Below, piece by piece: positions 8,248 through 16,893 of a stretch of 59,863 nucleotides of DNA; the first letter of the stretch is position 1, and the number at the start of each line of letters is the position of its first letter. The translations under genes were made by a program, and so were the position numbers. The stretch is from an uncultured Collinsella sp. GTDB taxonomy: Bacteria; Actinomycetota; Coriobacteriia; Coriobacteriales; Coriobacteriaceae. Below the pieces are notes generated by a model. That model saw only the letters and a program-made list of their open reading frames with translations, ran no database searches and was not told the DNA's origin. The stretch lies in NCBI GenBank assembly GCA_934630385.1, contig CAKTWE010000001.1:1-59863 (forward strand), read 5' to 3'.

Positions 8248-10005
8248 ATGAACGAGATTAAGTGCCCGCATTGCGGCGAAGTTTTTAAGGTCGACGCGTC
8301 CGGTTATGCGGATATCGTTAAGCAAGTGCGCGATGCCGAGTTTTCGCGCGACTTGGATGAGCGCGTGAAGGCGGTCCAGCGCGAGGGCGAGCAGGCGCTG
8401 GAGCTTGAGCGCTCGCGTTCGTCGGCTGCTTTGCAGGAGGCAGAGTCTCAGCGCAACGCTCAGCTTGTCGAGCAGAAGAACACTGCGGATCAGAAACTGG
8501 CGCAAGAAGTCGCCAAGCGCGATGCTGAACTCGCCGAGCTACGCGCCAAGCTCGAGGGCGCTGCCGCAGAGCGCGAGAGTGCAAGCCAGCGCGCGGCGGT
8601 CGAGGCCCGTGCCGATGCTCAAAAGGAGAACGCCGAGCTCCAGCGTGAGATCGACAATTTGCGTGCGCAGCTGGGACGCAAGGATGATGAAGCCAGGCTT
8701 GCCGAGTCGGCGGCGCGCAACGCTGCTCAAAACGATGTAGCCGCGCGTGATGCCCAGATTGCCGAGCTGCAGGCCAAGCTTGCCGCGGCAGACAAGGCTC
8801 AGGAGATGGCGCTTGCCGCTGCTGCTGCCGAGTCGCAGCGCGAGCTCGATGCCGCTCGCAGCGAGGCCGAGCGCGCACTTGCTGACTACCGCGCGACGGT
8901 ACAGGAGAAGCTTTCCGCCGCAAAGGCTCAGTCCGAGCAAGAGGCCGAGGGCCTGCGTGCCCAACTGCGCGAGCAGGAACTGATGGCAAAAATGAACCTG
9001 TCAGAGGCGGTTGCCGCGGCGGAGCGAGAGCGCGATGAGGCGCGCGCCAAGCTGACGAGTGAGCTGGCGGTGCGCGATTCGCGTGAGGAACAGGTCAAGG
9101 CAGCCCACGAGCTTGAGCTTGCGCAGGCCAAGCGCGTGAGCGACGAGTTGATCCGCTACAAGGACGAAGAGATTGAGCGCCTTAAGGAAATGAAGATTCG
9201 TCTGTCCACCAAGATGGTGGGCGAGTCGCTCGAGCAGCACTGCGAGACCGAGTTTAACCGTCTGCGCATGACGGCGTTTCCCAATGCGTACTTCGAGAAA
9301 GATAACGATGCGTCCGAGGGCACCAAGGGCGACTTTATCTTCCGCGAGTGCGACGCGAGCGGCAACGAGGTCATCTCAATTATGTTCGAGATGAAAAACG
9401 AGAATGACGAGACCGCGACCAAGCATAAAAACGAGGACTTCTTTAAGAAACTCGATCACGATCGTCGCCAGAAAAGCTGTGAGTACGCGGTGCTCTGCAC
9501 GCTGCTCGAGCCCGAGAGCGAGCTCTATAACGCGGGAATCGTGGACGTGAGCTATCGCTACGAGAAGATGTATGTGATTCGCCCGCAGTTCTTCATTCCC
9601 ATCATTACGCTGCTGCGCAATGCCGCCATGGGTTCGCTTCGCTATAAGCAGGAGCTGGCGGAGTACAAGCAGCAGAATATCGATGTCACGAACTTCGAAG
9701 CCAAGATGGAGAAGTTCAAGAACGATTTCGGCCGCAACTACGAGATCGCGAGCCGCAAGTTCCAAACGGCAATCGATGAGATCGACAAGACGATTAGCCA
9801 TCTGCAGAAAACCAAGGAGGCGTTGCTGTCCTCCGAGAACAATCTGCGCCTTGCCAACAAGAAAGCCGACGATCTTACCATTCGCAAGCTCACGTGGGGC
9901 AACAAGACCATGAAAGCAGCGTTTGACGAGGCACGCGGGGCTGCGGCAGAGACAAACGATGAGCCAGCCGAGGCGGATTCGTATGAGGTCGAGGATGCCG
10001 AGTAG
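8248..10005 (+). CDS. DUF2130 protein: zinc ribbon, long coiled coil, predicted PD-(D/E)XK nuclease-like core
   Basis: The 585 residues begin with a possible zinc knuckle (CPHCGE), run through about 270 residues of Ala/Glu/Arg-rich coiled coil (roughly 30-310), and then enter the conserved DUF2130 domain: [41 protein letters not shown]. The Asp in KGDFIF and the ExK in FEMKNEN fit the core of the restriction-endonuclease-like fold; that is inference. A second coiled segment follows ([20 protein letters not shown]). Reported DUF2130 proteins are uncharacterised. GAGGAGCTGCC precedes the start. It is monocistronic, between two strong terminators. Confidence 0.85.
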   Translation: MNEIKCPHCGEVFKVDASGYADIVKQVRDAEFSRDLDERVKAVQREGEQALELERSRSSAALQEAESQRNAQLVEQKNTADQKLAQEVAKRDAELAELRAKLEGAAAERESASQRAAVEARADAQKENAELQREIDNLRAQLGRKDDEARLAESAARNAAQNDVAARDAQIAELQAKLAAADKAQEMALAAAAAESQRELDAARSEAERALADYRATVQEKLSAAKAQSEQEAEGLRAQLREQELMAKMNLSEAVAAAERERDEARAKLTSELAVRDSREEQVKAAHELELAQAKRVSDELIRYKDEEIERLKEMKIRLSTKMVGESLEQHCETEFNRLRMTAFPNAYFEKDNDASEGTKGDFIFRECDASGNEVISIMFEMKNENDETATKHKNEDFFKKLDHDRRQKSCEYAVLCTLLEPESELYNAGIVDVSYRYEKMYVIRPQFFIPIITLLRNAAMGSLRYKQELAEYKQQNIDVTNFEAKMEKFKNDFGRNYEIASRKFQTAIDEIDKTISHLQKTKEALLSSENNLRLANKKADDLTIRKLTWGNKTMKAAFDEARGAAAETNDEPAEADSYEVEDAE

Positions 10006-10024
10006 GGGATAGCGTATCGCGCAA

Positions 10025-10071
10025 AAAGCGGGGCCGCTGGCGATGTTGCCAGCGGCCCCGCTTTGTTTCGT
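10025..10071. terminator. Bidirectional intrinsic terminator
   Basis: 17-bp perfect stem (10025-10041/10048-10064) with a six-base loop, an A-run on the left and TTTGTTT on the right. It separates the convergent DUF2130 and DUF3516 helicase genes and can serve both. Confidence 0.93.
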
Positions 10072-10085
10072 CCCATTGCGCCCGG

Positions 10086-12767
10086 CTAGTCCTCGAGCAG
10101 GTCCTCGATAAAGCCGACACGGTAGTTCTTGAAGATTACCTCGCCGCCGTCTTGCGTGGCGTCCAGATCGACATCGCCCATGATGCCAAAATCGTGGTCG
10201 CCATCCTCGTCAGCAAAGATCTGGTGCACGTGCCATACGTGCGCGGTCTTCTCGTCGGACTCGTCGATGGAAAACATCGTGGCGCTGCGGGCATCTCCGT
10301 CGGTGAGGATTTCCTCGTGCTGCTCGTGGTAAGCGTCGAGTGCTTTTTGCCAGCGGATCTCGCTCATGCCCCAGTCGTCGTCGAGCTCGCCCAGGTCGCG
10401 AACGTGCTCGCGGGCGGCAAGGGTCACGCGGCGGAAGAGCGCGTTGCGCACCAACAGCGTGCAGCCGCGGCGGTCCGCCACGACCTCGTCGATGCCCTGC
10501 GGCGGCGCAGCATCGAGGGCTGCCGGGTTGCCGGCGTTCTCCCACTCGTCCACCAGGCTCGAGTCCACCGAGCGCACCACAAAGCCGAGCCACGAGATAA
10601 TGTCGCGCAGACGCTCGTCGCGCTTCTCGATGGGCACGGTGCGGTCGAGCGAACGGTAGGCCTCTGCCAGGTAACGCAGCAAAATGCCCTCGGAGCGGGC
10701 GATGCCGAGCTTTTGAATGTAACCCTTAAAATCGCTCGCGCTTTCCAGCATATCGCGCAGGACGCTTTTAGGAGAGAGCTGGTAGTCGTTTGCCCAGGGC
10801 ACTTCCTGGCAGTACTTGTCGAAGGCGGCGTCGAGCAAGTCCTCGAGCGGTTTTTCGTAGGTGACATCCTGGATGCGCTCCAGGCGTTCCTCATATTCGA
10901 CGCCGTCAGCCTTCATTTCGGCCATCGCGCGGTCGCGCGCTGCGCGCTCCTGAGCGCGCAGCACCTGCTTGGGATCCTCGAGCGTTGCCTCGACCATCGA
11001 GATCAGGTCCATGGTATAGGTCTCGCTCTCGGGATCGAGCAGCTCCAACGCGGCAAGCAAAAACGGCGAGAGCGGCTGGTCGAGCGCAAAGTCCTCGGGC
11101 AGGTCGACCGTCAGTGCGTAGTCGATGTCCGGCGCGGCGTCAGCCGGAGCGTCGGGTGCGGGCGGCACCTCGGTGCGCACGACGACGCCGGAATCGATGA
11201 GCGTGGCGAAGATCTCGTCGGCACGAACCTCGAGCTTAGCCTTTTCCTCAGGGGTCTGCAGGCTCGTCTCGATGAGGTCGTGTACGCGGGCTCGGGCATC
11301 GCCACCCTGCTCGACCACGCTAATCACCATGGAGTGCGTGATGCACAGGCGCGGCTTGAGTGTCTCGGGCTGCGTCTCGATCAGGCGCTCGAACGTCTGC
11401 TTGTTCCAGGTGACAAAGCCCTCGGGGGCCTTCTTCTTTTTAATCTTGCGGAGCTTTTTGGGGTCGTCGCCCGCCTTGGCCATAAGCTTGGCATTCTCGA
11501 TCTCGTGCTCGGGTGCCTCGGCGATGACCATGCCCTCGGTATCGAAGCCCGAGCGGCCGGCACGACCGGCAATCTGATGGAACTCGCGGGCGCGCAGACG
11601 ACGCATCTTATAGCCATCGAACTTGGTGAGCGCGGTGAGCACCACGGTGTGGATGGGCACGTTGATACCGACGCCGAGCGTATCGGTGCCGCAGATGACA
11701 GGTAGCAGGCCCTGCTGCGCCAAGCGCTCGACCAGCAGGCGATAGCGCGGCAACATGCCAGCATGGTGCACGCCGACGCCGCATCCAAGCAGGCGTTTGA
11801 GAATCTTGCCAAAGGCCGTCGAGAAGCTCGTGCCCTTGGCGGCTTCCTTAATGGCCTCGCGCTGCTCCTTGCTGGCGATGCCAAAATTGGCAAGTGACTG
11901 TGCCGTCGCAAGTGCGGCATCCTGGCTAAAGTGCACGATATAGAGTGGGGCCTCGTCGCGGCGCATGGCGAGCTCGACCGTGCCCTCGAGGGAGGTCGTC
12001 ACATAGTCGTAGCTCAGCGGAACAGGACGCGGGGCATCGATGACCAAGTCGCAAGCAGCGCCGGTGTGCTCCTCGAGTGAGGCGGCGATGGCAGTGACAT
12101 CGCCGAGCGTGGCGCTCATGAGCATAAACTGCGTGTGGGGCAGGGTGAGCAGCGGTACCTGCCAGGCCCAGCCGCGGTCGGGGTCGGCAAAGTAGTGGAA
12201 CTCGTCCATGGCTACGCAGCCCACATCGGCATCTTCGCCCTCGCGCAGTGCGTCGTTGGCAAGGATCTCTGCCGTGCAGCAGATGACGGGCGCCTTGGTG
12301 TTGATATGCGTGTCGCCGGTGATCATACCGACGTTATCGCGGCCGAGCACCTGCACAAGGTCGAAAAACTTCTCGCTGACCAGAGCCTTGATGGGGGCCG
12401 TGTAATAGCAGCGTTTGCCCTGTGCCATGCCCATAAAGAGCATGCCCAGCGCGACAAGCGACTTGCCCGATCCGGTCGGCGTGCCCAGAATGACGTGATC
12501 GCCGGCGGCTAGATCCATGAGGGCCTCTTCCTGGTGGTCCCACAGCTCAATACCGCGATTGCTCGTCCATTCAAAGAAGCGCTCGAAGGCCTGGTCGGGC
12601 GTGAGCCACGGTTCGGGCTCGCTGCCGTCCTCGGGCTCCCACCAGGTGGGGGAGAGCGCACCGAGTGAGCCGAATTCGGCTTCGGTTCCCGTGCCGCCCG
12701 AGAATGAGCTGGCGGCTCCGGCGCCGGAGACGGTGCTGGCGGCGATATCTGTCGTGGTCTGTGCCAT
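10086..12767 (-). CDS. DEAD/DEAH-box superfamily II helicase with DUF3516 C-terminus (Ski2/Lhr-like)
   Basis: ATP-dependent nucleic-acid helicase of 893 residues. The motifs are in order: Walker A GTPTGSGKS (95-103), APIKAL (124-129), motif II as DEFH (188-191) instead of DEVH, MSATLGD, then CGTDTLGVGINVP and HQIAGRAGRSG in the second RecA domain. The remaining 400 residues are DUF3516, which is common to actinobacterial helicases of this type and thought to act on RNA; the precise target is unknown. The first 50 residues are low-complexity Ala/Ser/Gly. The DEFH variant retains the catalytic Asp-Glu. It is a single-gene unit with its own terminator. Confidence 0.9.
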   Translation of the reverse strand: MAQTTTDIAASTVSGAGAASSFSGGTGTEAEFGSLGALSPTWWEPEDGSEPEPWLTPDQAFERFFEWTSNRGIELWDHQEEALMDLAAGDHVILGTPTGSGKSLVALGMLFMGMAQGKRCYYTAPIKALVSEKFFDLVQVLGRDNVGMITGDTHINTKAPVICCTAEILANDALREGEDADVGCVAMDEFHYFADPDRGWAWQVPLLTLPHTQFMLMSATLGDVTAIAASLEEHTGAACDLVIDAPRPVPLSYDYVTTSLEGTVELAMRRDEAPLYIVHFSQDAALATAQSLANFGIASKEQREAIKEAAKGTSFSTAFGKILKRLLGCGVGVHHAGMLPRYRLLVERLAQQGLLPVICGTDTLGVGINVPIHTVVLTALTKFDGYKMRRLRAREFHQIAGRAGRSGFDTEGMVIAEAPEHEIENAKLMAKAGDDPKKLRKIKKKKAPEGFVTWNKQTFERLIETQPETLKPRLCITHSMVISVVEQGGDARARVHDLIETSLQTPEEKAKLEVRADEIFATLIDSGVVVRTEVPPAPDAPADAAPDIDYALTVDLPEDFALDQPLSPFLLAALELLDPESETYTMDLISMVEATLEDPKQVLRAQERAARDRAMAEMKADGVEYEERLERIQDVTYEKPLEDLLDAAFDKYCQEVPWANDYQLSPKSVLRDMLESASDFKGYIQKLGIARSEGILLRYLAEAYRSLDRTVPIEKRDERLRDIISWLGFVVRSVDSSLVDEWENAGNPAALDAAPPQGIDEVVADRRGCTLLVRNALFRRVTLAAREHVRDLGELDDDWGMSEIRWQKALDAYHEQHEEILTDGDARSATMFSIDESDEKTAHVWHVHQIFADEDGDHDFGIMGDVDLDATQDGGEVIFKNYRVGFIEDLLED

Positions 12768-13076
12768 GTGTTTGCTTTCTCTCGCGATTGTCCGCCAACT
12801 ATTATGGCGTAGCGGCGGCGCGGGGTGCCAGCGCGCGAGAAAATGCAGGAAATGGGCGTTCTGCCCAGCCGTTTAGTGTAGTCGCTAGCCAAGTGAGTAG
12901 ACTATTTGCGATATTGCGAGCACATGGCTTTTGCGCAATGGTTCTACCTGCGGTTTTAGTTTTCGTTATGCGGGTTGTGCTTGGCTATTGCCAAGAAGTC
13001 TACTCACTTAGGTTTGAGAATCGTTCGCCAGCGCCTATTTGCGCTTGGTAGCCGATGCCGCGACTGCCAAAAGCTC
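12768..13076. repeat. Gene-free spacer with 13-bp inverted repeat
   Basis: 309 bases between the helicase start and the end of trmB, with no supportable gene. A 13-bp inverted repeat AAGTGAGTAGACT lies at 12891-12903 and its complement at 12997-13009, 93 bases apart; a smaller hairpin TTGGC/GCCAA is just inside the right arm (12981-12994). The organisation resembles a miniature inverted-repeat element or a structured RNA. Helicase promoter elements must lie in the first 120 bases of the spacer. Confidence 0.55.
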
Positions 13077-13916
13077 CTAGGACTCTTGTGGCAGGCGCTT
13101 CTTGCCCTTGCGGGCGCGGTTTCTAAAGTTCTCGACGGCCTCCTCCATGCCCAGAGGTACATAGGTGAGCTCATCGAGGTTTTCGGGCAGGTAGCAGGCA
13201 AGGCTTTGCTCCTGCGCGCGGCCCGCCGCGAGCTGTTCATCGCTGGGCTGCGCGCCGGGTGTGGCGCAAATGCCATAGACGGCTGCACCCATCTCGCGTG
13301 TGCGGCATTCATATTCGGTCTCGGGGTGCTCGGAATGGTCGCGGCGGACGTCGTCACTTACCCAAAGTGTGTCGTAGCCTGCCGCGGCAAACTGCCCCAA
13401 AGCGTAGTCGCGCAATGGCTTGCTGTCAGTGCGCAGTGTGACGGTGGCGCCGGCTGAAAAGAGCGGGCGGTAGAGCATCAGATGGTCGACATGGACGAGT
13501 CGTTTTTTGGCGTACTTGGCCTTGGGCTGCGGCGTGGGAAAGTTGATGGTGATGGCGTCGAGCTCGCCTGCGGCAAACAGTTGCGGCAGCGATGCGGCGC
13601 CTCGGGGCAGGACAAGTGCGTTGGTCAGTTCCTGCTCGCATATTTTCTGCGCGGCATAGGCAATGCAGATGGGCTCCTGGTCCATGCCGATAAAGAGCGT
13701 GTTTGGCTCGTGGGCCGCGCGCTCTACAAGGTACGTTCCCTTGCCACAACCAAGATCCAGGTGAAGGTGTTCGAAAGGCTTGCTGCCTGCGGGCGCACAG
13801 GCCTTGCGCCAATCTCCGACATAGGCCTCGGGGTTCGTCTCAATCGCATCGGCGTAGCGCTCCAGGCGCTCCTCGAGTACAAAGTTCTTAGGCGTGCGAA
13901 CGTGGACGGCTCCCAT
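13077..13916 (-). CDS. trmB: tRNA (guanine-N7-)-methyltransferase TrmB-like
   Basis: SAM-dependent Rossmann methyltransferase expected to make m7G46 in the variable loop of tRNA. The 279 residues show HLDLGCGKGTYLVERA (motif I), GMDQEPICI, then INFPTPQPKAKYAKKR, LRTDSKPLRDYA and TEYECRTREMG near the C-terminus. In most TrmB proteins the fourth motif reads PDPWPKKRH; here it is PTPQPKAKY, so the usual Asp and Trp are replaced while the Lys/Arg cluster remains. The N- and C-terminal extensions are longer than in E. coli. It is probably a divergent but functional TrmB; a different tRNA position cannot be excluded. Confidence 0.82.
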   Translation of the reverse strand: MGAVHVRTPKNFVLEERLERYADAIETNPEAYVGDWRKACAPAGSKPFEHLHLDLGCGKGTYLVERAAHEPNTLFIGMDQEPICIAYAAQKICEQELTNALVLPRGAASLPQLFAAGELDAITINFPTPQPKAKYAKKRLVHVDHLMLYRPLFSAGATVTLRTDSKPLRDYALGQFAAAGYDTLWVSDDVRRDHSEHPETEYECRTREMGAAVYGICATPGAQPSDEQLAAGRAQEQSLACYLPENLDELTYVPLGMEEAVENFRNRARKGKKRLPQES

Positions 13917-14034
13917 GAGGCTCCTTGGTCATAAATGCGAAACGCATGGCTGCGCGTTTCGGCGATGCGTTGGAAGAAGGTGGGCATAGTTTGCCCGAAA
14001 GATGCGGCGCGGCTCGGCGGCGCGTCGTCGGTGC

Positions 14035-14907
14035 CTACAGACGCTTGAGAATCACATAACGGTTGAGCTCGCCGCTACGGCCGTCGGCATGGAAGCGCTC
14101 AAGCTCGCGCACGGGGACCTCGCCGCTCTTGTAGAACGTACGGACGCCGCGCACCAGGTCGGTGATCTGCTGATCGTCAAAGTGATGGCAATAGCGGTAG
14201 GCGTGGCGGTCGTTTTGCCAGCCAATGAGGTGGTCGCCGGCTTCAAACTGCGCGGAATCGTAACCTTCAAACGGCGGGGTAAGCTCGGCGCGGGCTTCGG
14301 CGCGAACGGCCTTGCGCGCCATGCGCTCGTCATTCATAAACTCCCAAAAGCTGATGGCGATGATACCGCCTGGGCGCGTCTGGCGCACCAGGGCGTCGAG
14401 TACACGTACACGGTACTCGCACGACGGCACGTGGTGCATAAAGCCAAAGCAGACCGAGATGTCGGCGAGCGGGGCGTCGAAAAGCACGTCGGGTGTCTCG
14501 GCGGGGTTGAGCTTCATCAGGGCGTCGAGCACGTCGAGTTCCTGGAAGTGCAGGTTGGGAATTCGCAGGGCGTGGCCACGGGCATCGATCGCCAGGTCTT
14601 GGCACGAGTCGACACCATAGAACTCAAACGGGCAGCTGGCATCTGCCGAGGGGTTTGCGCCGTCGATGCCCTTGGCGGCAAGTGCGCCGCCGGCGGCAAA
14701 GTTCTCAAAGCGCATATTGCCGCAGGCAAGATCGAAGACGCGGACGGGATGCTCGATCGTGGCGACGTCGAGCTGCTCGAGCGCGATGTCCATGGTGCGC
14801 ACCCAGCCGGGCCACGGCGCCTGGCGCGTATCGGAAAAGGAGGCGGAGTGCTCGCGATAGAACGTATTGTTGAGCTGAATGAGCGATGAGGCGAAATCGC
14901 GGTTCAC
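14035..14907 (-). CDS. Trm9/ALKBH8-like SAM-dependent methyltransferase
   Basis: The start is taken as GTG at 14907 (VNRDFASS), preceded by GGAGGGAG at nine bases; the frame runs further upstream without a ribosome site. The 290 residues begin with NNTFYREH and the block FSDTRQAPWPGW (24-35), then SAM motif I DLACGNMRF (59-67), FGFMHHV (154-160), RPGGIIAISFWEF and a C-terminal YRYCHHF (237-243). The FSxTRxxxWP block, HH motif and YRYxHxF segment recall eukaryotic Trm9/ALKBH8, which methylate cm5U34 of tRNA to mcm5U34. Elp3, which makes cm5U34, is encoded 2 kb away. Family membership is my pattern match, not a search result; a generic methyltransferase is the alternative. Confidence 0.65.
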   Translation of the reverse strand: MNRDFASSLIQLNNTFYREHSASFSDTRQAPWPGWVRTMDIALEQLDVATIEHPVRVFDLACGNMRFENFAAGGALAAKGIDGANPSADASCPFEFYGVDSCQDLAIDARGHALRIPNLHFQELDVLDALMKLNPAETPDVLFDAPLADISVCFGFMHHVPSCEYRVRVLDALVRQTRPGGIIAISFWEFMNDERMARKAVRAEARAELTPPFEGYDSAQFEAGDHLIGWQNDRHAYRYCHHFDDQQITDLVRGVRTFYKSGEVPVRELERFHADGRSGELNRYVILKRL

Positions 14908-15174
14908 GGCGCGGAACTCCCTCCGTTGGCGGTGCGGAATAAACAGTACGACCATACTACCGTTAACGCCGCAACGGGGACAACCGAGCTGCGGGTCATT
15001 GCTTTGTTTGGACACATTTCCGCAGCTCATATGCACCCGCAACCGCCGGTTGTCAAAAATCTCACTAGAATAGGTGGCATGCTTTTGGCGGTGGCGGATA
15101 GATTTTTAACTGTGCAAGGCGCCTTAAGAACAAAAACGGTCCGGCGGCACGGCTGGCATCACATAGGAGGAACC

Positions 15175-15897
15175 ATGAATGTAGAAACTGCGCAGCGGCT
15201 CGCCGACCTTCGCCGCAGCAAAGGCTTTAGCCAAGAAGGGCTGGCACGAAAGTTAGGGCTGTCGCGCCAAGCGGTCAGTAAATGGGAGCGCGCGGAGAGC
15301 TCGCCCGATACCGAGAACCTGATCTCGCTTGCCAAGCTCTATGGCGTGAGCCTGGACGAGCTGCTCAATCCGAGCGATGAGATCGAGGACGATATCGAGT
15401 TTGAGAACGAGGACCGCGCCCGTCAGCGCGAGGCCGAGGCGGCAGAGCGCGCCCGCACCCATGAGGCGGCGGCACGCGCCACCGAGGCGGCAACGCAGGC
15501 AAGTGACGCGGCAGCCAAGGCGGCGCAGGCGGCAAGCTGGAGTGCACAGGCCGCCAATGCCGCTACGGCGCAGGTGACGGGTGCCGGTGCGGCCGGCCCG
15601 ACTCCGGTGAAGGGTCCGTTCCAGTCGTTCCCGTACTGGGCCGTGTGCTGGCTGCTGTTCTTTTTGCTGATGTTCCTGTTTAGCGCCGGCCCCTTTGCAG
15701 CGCTGATTTTCTTTACGATCCCCATCTATCACTGGGTGGCGCGTGCGCTCGATGGCGATTGGGCGCGCGGGGATATTCAGGTTGGTCCGGCGCCGGCGGT
15801 CGCTAGGACTAAGGGGGAGGACGTTTCCACTGCGGTTGACGCTGACATGGCTGCCGCGGCCACCGCTGAGCCGAGTGCCAAAGAAGGTGATGAATGA
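15175..15897 (+). CDS. Membrane-tethered XRE-family transcriptional regulator
   Basis: AGGAGG precedes the ATG at 15175; the frame is open further upstream but without signals. The 240 residues hold an N-terminal XRE helix-turn-helix (about 5-60; GFSQEGLARKLGLSRQAVSKWE), an acidic stretch, a 60-residue alanine-rich helical linker (about 85-140), and a hydrophobic pair of helices (about 155-190), then an acidic tail. This architecture puts a DNA-binding head in the cytoplasm on a membrane anchor. Its stop overlaps the start of the DUF4097 gene by four bases, so the two are translationally coupled and probably act together as a membrane sensor and responder. Confidence 0.88.
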   Translation: MNVETAQRLADLRRSKGFSQEGLARKLGLSRQAVSKWERAESSPDTENLISLAKLYGVSLDELLNPSDEIEDDIEFENEDRARQREAEAAERARTHEAAARATEAATQASDAAAKAAQAASWSAQAANAATAQVTGAGAAGPTPVKGPFQSFPYWAVCWLLFFLLMFLFSAGPFAALIFFTIPIYHWVARALDGDWARGDIQVGPAPAVARTKGEDVSTAVDADMAAAATAEPSAKEGDE

Positions 15898-16796
15898 TGA
15901 AGCTTTCGCATGAATCCAAGGTGCGCTTGGGCGTTGGCATCGGAGCGTTCGTGCTCATCATCGGACTTGTCTTTGGCATTTCGCGGACATTGATTCATTT
16001 TGATGGCCCGTGGGATTTCGACGATGTTGTATCAGGCTTGTCCGGTATGGACGATGTGGTTGACGACGACGATTTTATGAACGATGGCGGTAAATATTCC
16101 GCTCAGCCTCAGCAGCTTTCGAGTGCGACCTTTGATGCCGATGAGTTCCGCTACCTTGATTTCGATATCGCCGCGGCTACGGTGGACGTCAAGGTCGTTG
16201 ACGGCAACAAGGCTCGCGTTATCGAGCGGGGACGCGTTGCCAAGGGTATGGATGCCTCCAAGGCCGCGACGCAAAACATCGCATCCGTCGAGGACTCGAC
16301 GCTCAAGGTTTCCCAGTTTGGAAGTGATGACGGTAAGGCAATCGATCGCTCAGTTACGGTCGAGCTGCCGCGCCGTGTTGCCGAACATCTGAAGGGAGTT
16401 AACGCTCACGTACGTTCGGGTGATCTGCAGATCGCCGACATCATCTGCGATGGCTTCGATCTTTTTCTGGACTCGGGAGATGTAAAGTTTGCGGGCAGCG
16501 TGACTGATGCGCTCAGCGCCGAGGTCGGTTCGGGCGATGCGACGTTCGAGCTCTACCAGGCCCCCGCGAAGTCGATGGACGTAAGCGTGGGCTCGGGCAA
16601 TGTGGAGATAACGGTTCCGAACTCTACGGGCTTTAAGGCGAGCCTCACCGTGGGCAGCGGTGACTTCGAGAGCGATTTCCTTCCGCTTGGCTACGATGGC
16701 GAGACCATATTGAATGCTGAATTCGACAACGGTGACAAGTCTGCAACGTATCGTTTTAAGGTCGGTTCGGGCGACATGTCGTTCGAATCCGTGTGA
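15894..16796 (+). CDS. Membrane-anchored DUF4097 ('toastrack'-type beta-repeat) protein
   Basis: The 300 residues start with a signal-anchor helix (about 12-31), an Asp-rich spacer and then repeating beta strands with VRSGDLQIAD, DSGDVKFAG, GSGDATFEL, GSGNVEITV, GSGDFESDF and GSGDMSFESV. These SGD-type turns are the hallmark of DUF4097 repeats. The domain is expected outside the membrane. Such proteins commonly sit beside PspC-like or HTH membrane regulators and are thought to sense envelope signals. Start overlaps the XRE gene (ATGATGA). Function is inferred from context only. Confidence 0.85.
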   Translation: MMKLSHESKVRLGVGIGAFVLIIGLVFGISRTLIHFDGPWDFDDVVSGLSGMDDVVDDDDFMNDGGKYSAQPQQLSSATFDADEFRYLDFDIAAATVDVKVVDGNKARVIERGRVAKGMDASKAATQNIASVEDSTLKVSQFGSDDGKAIDRSVTVELPRRVAEHLKGVNAHVRSGDLQIADIICDGFDLFLDSGDVKFAGSVTDALSAEVGSGDATFELYQAPAKSMDVSVGSGNVEITVPNSTGFKASLTVGSGDFESDFLPLGYDGETILNAEFDNGDKSATYRFKVGSGDMSFESV

Positions 16797-16842
16797 CATG
16801 CGGTTTTCGGAGATCGGTACATATAGGCACGCTCTTTGATGG

Positions 16843-16882
16843 AGGCGCCGGAGCCGTGACGGGCTCCGGCGCCTTTGCCTTT
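16843..16882 (+). terminator. Intrinsic terminator after the XRE-DUF4097 operon
   Basis: 13-bp GC-rich stem (16843-16855/16862-16874) followed by TTGCCTTT. It lies just upstream of the elp3 start at 16894, leaving only about 20 bases, so elp3 either has a promoter within the stem region or receives read-through. Confidence 0.85.
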
Positions 16883-16893
16883 ACAATGGGGGC

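Noticed and set aside
10152..11705. 517-codon plus-strand frame inside the DUF3516 helicase
   Set aside because: Antisense to a helicase with all SF2 motifs; the translation has no recognisable domain.
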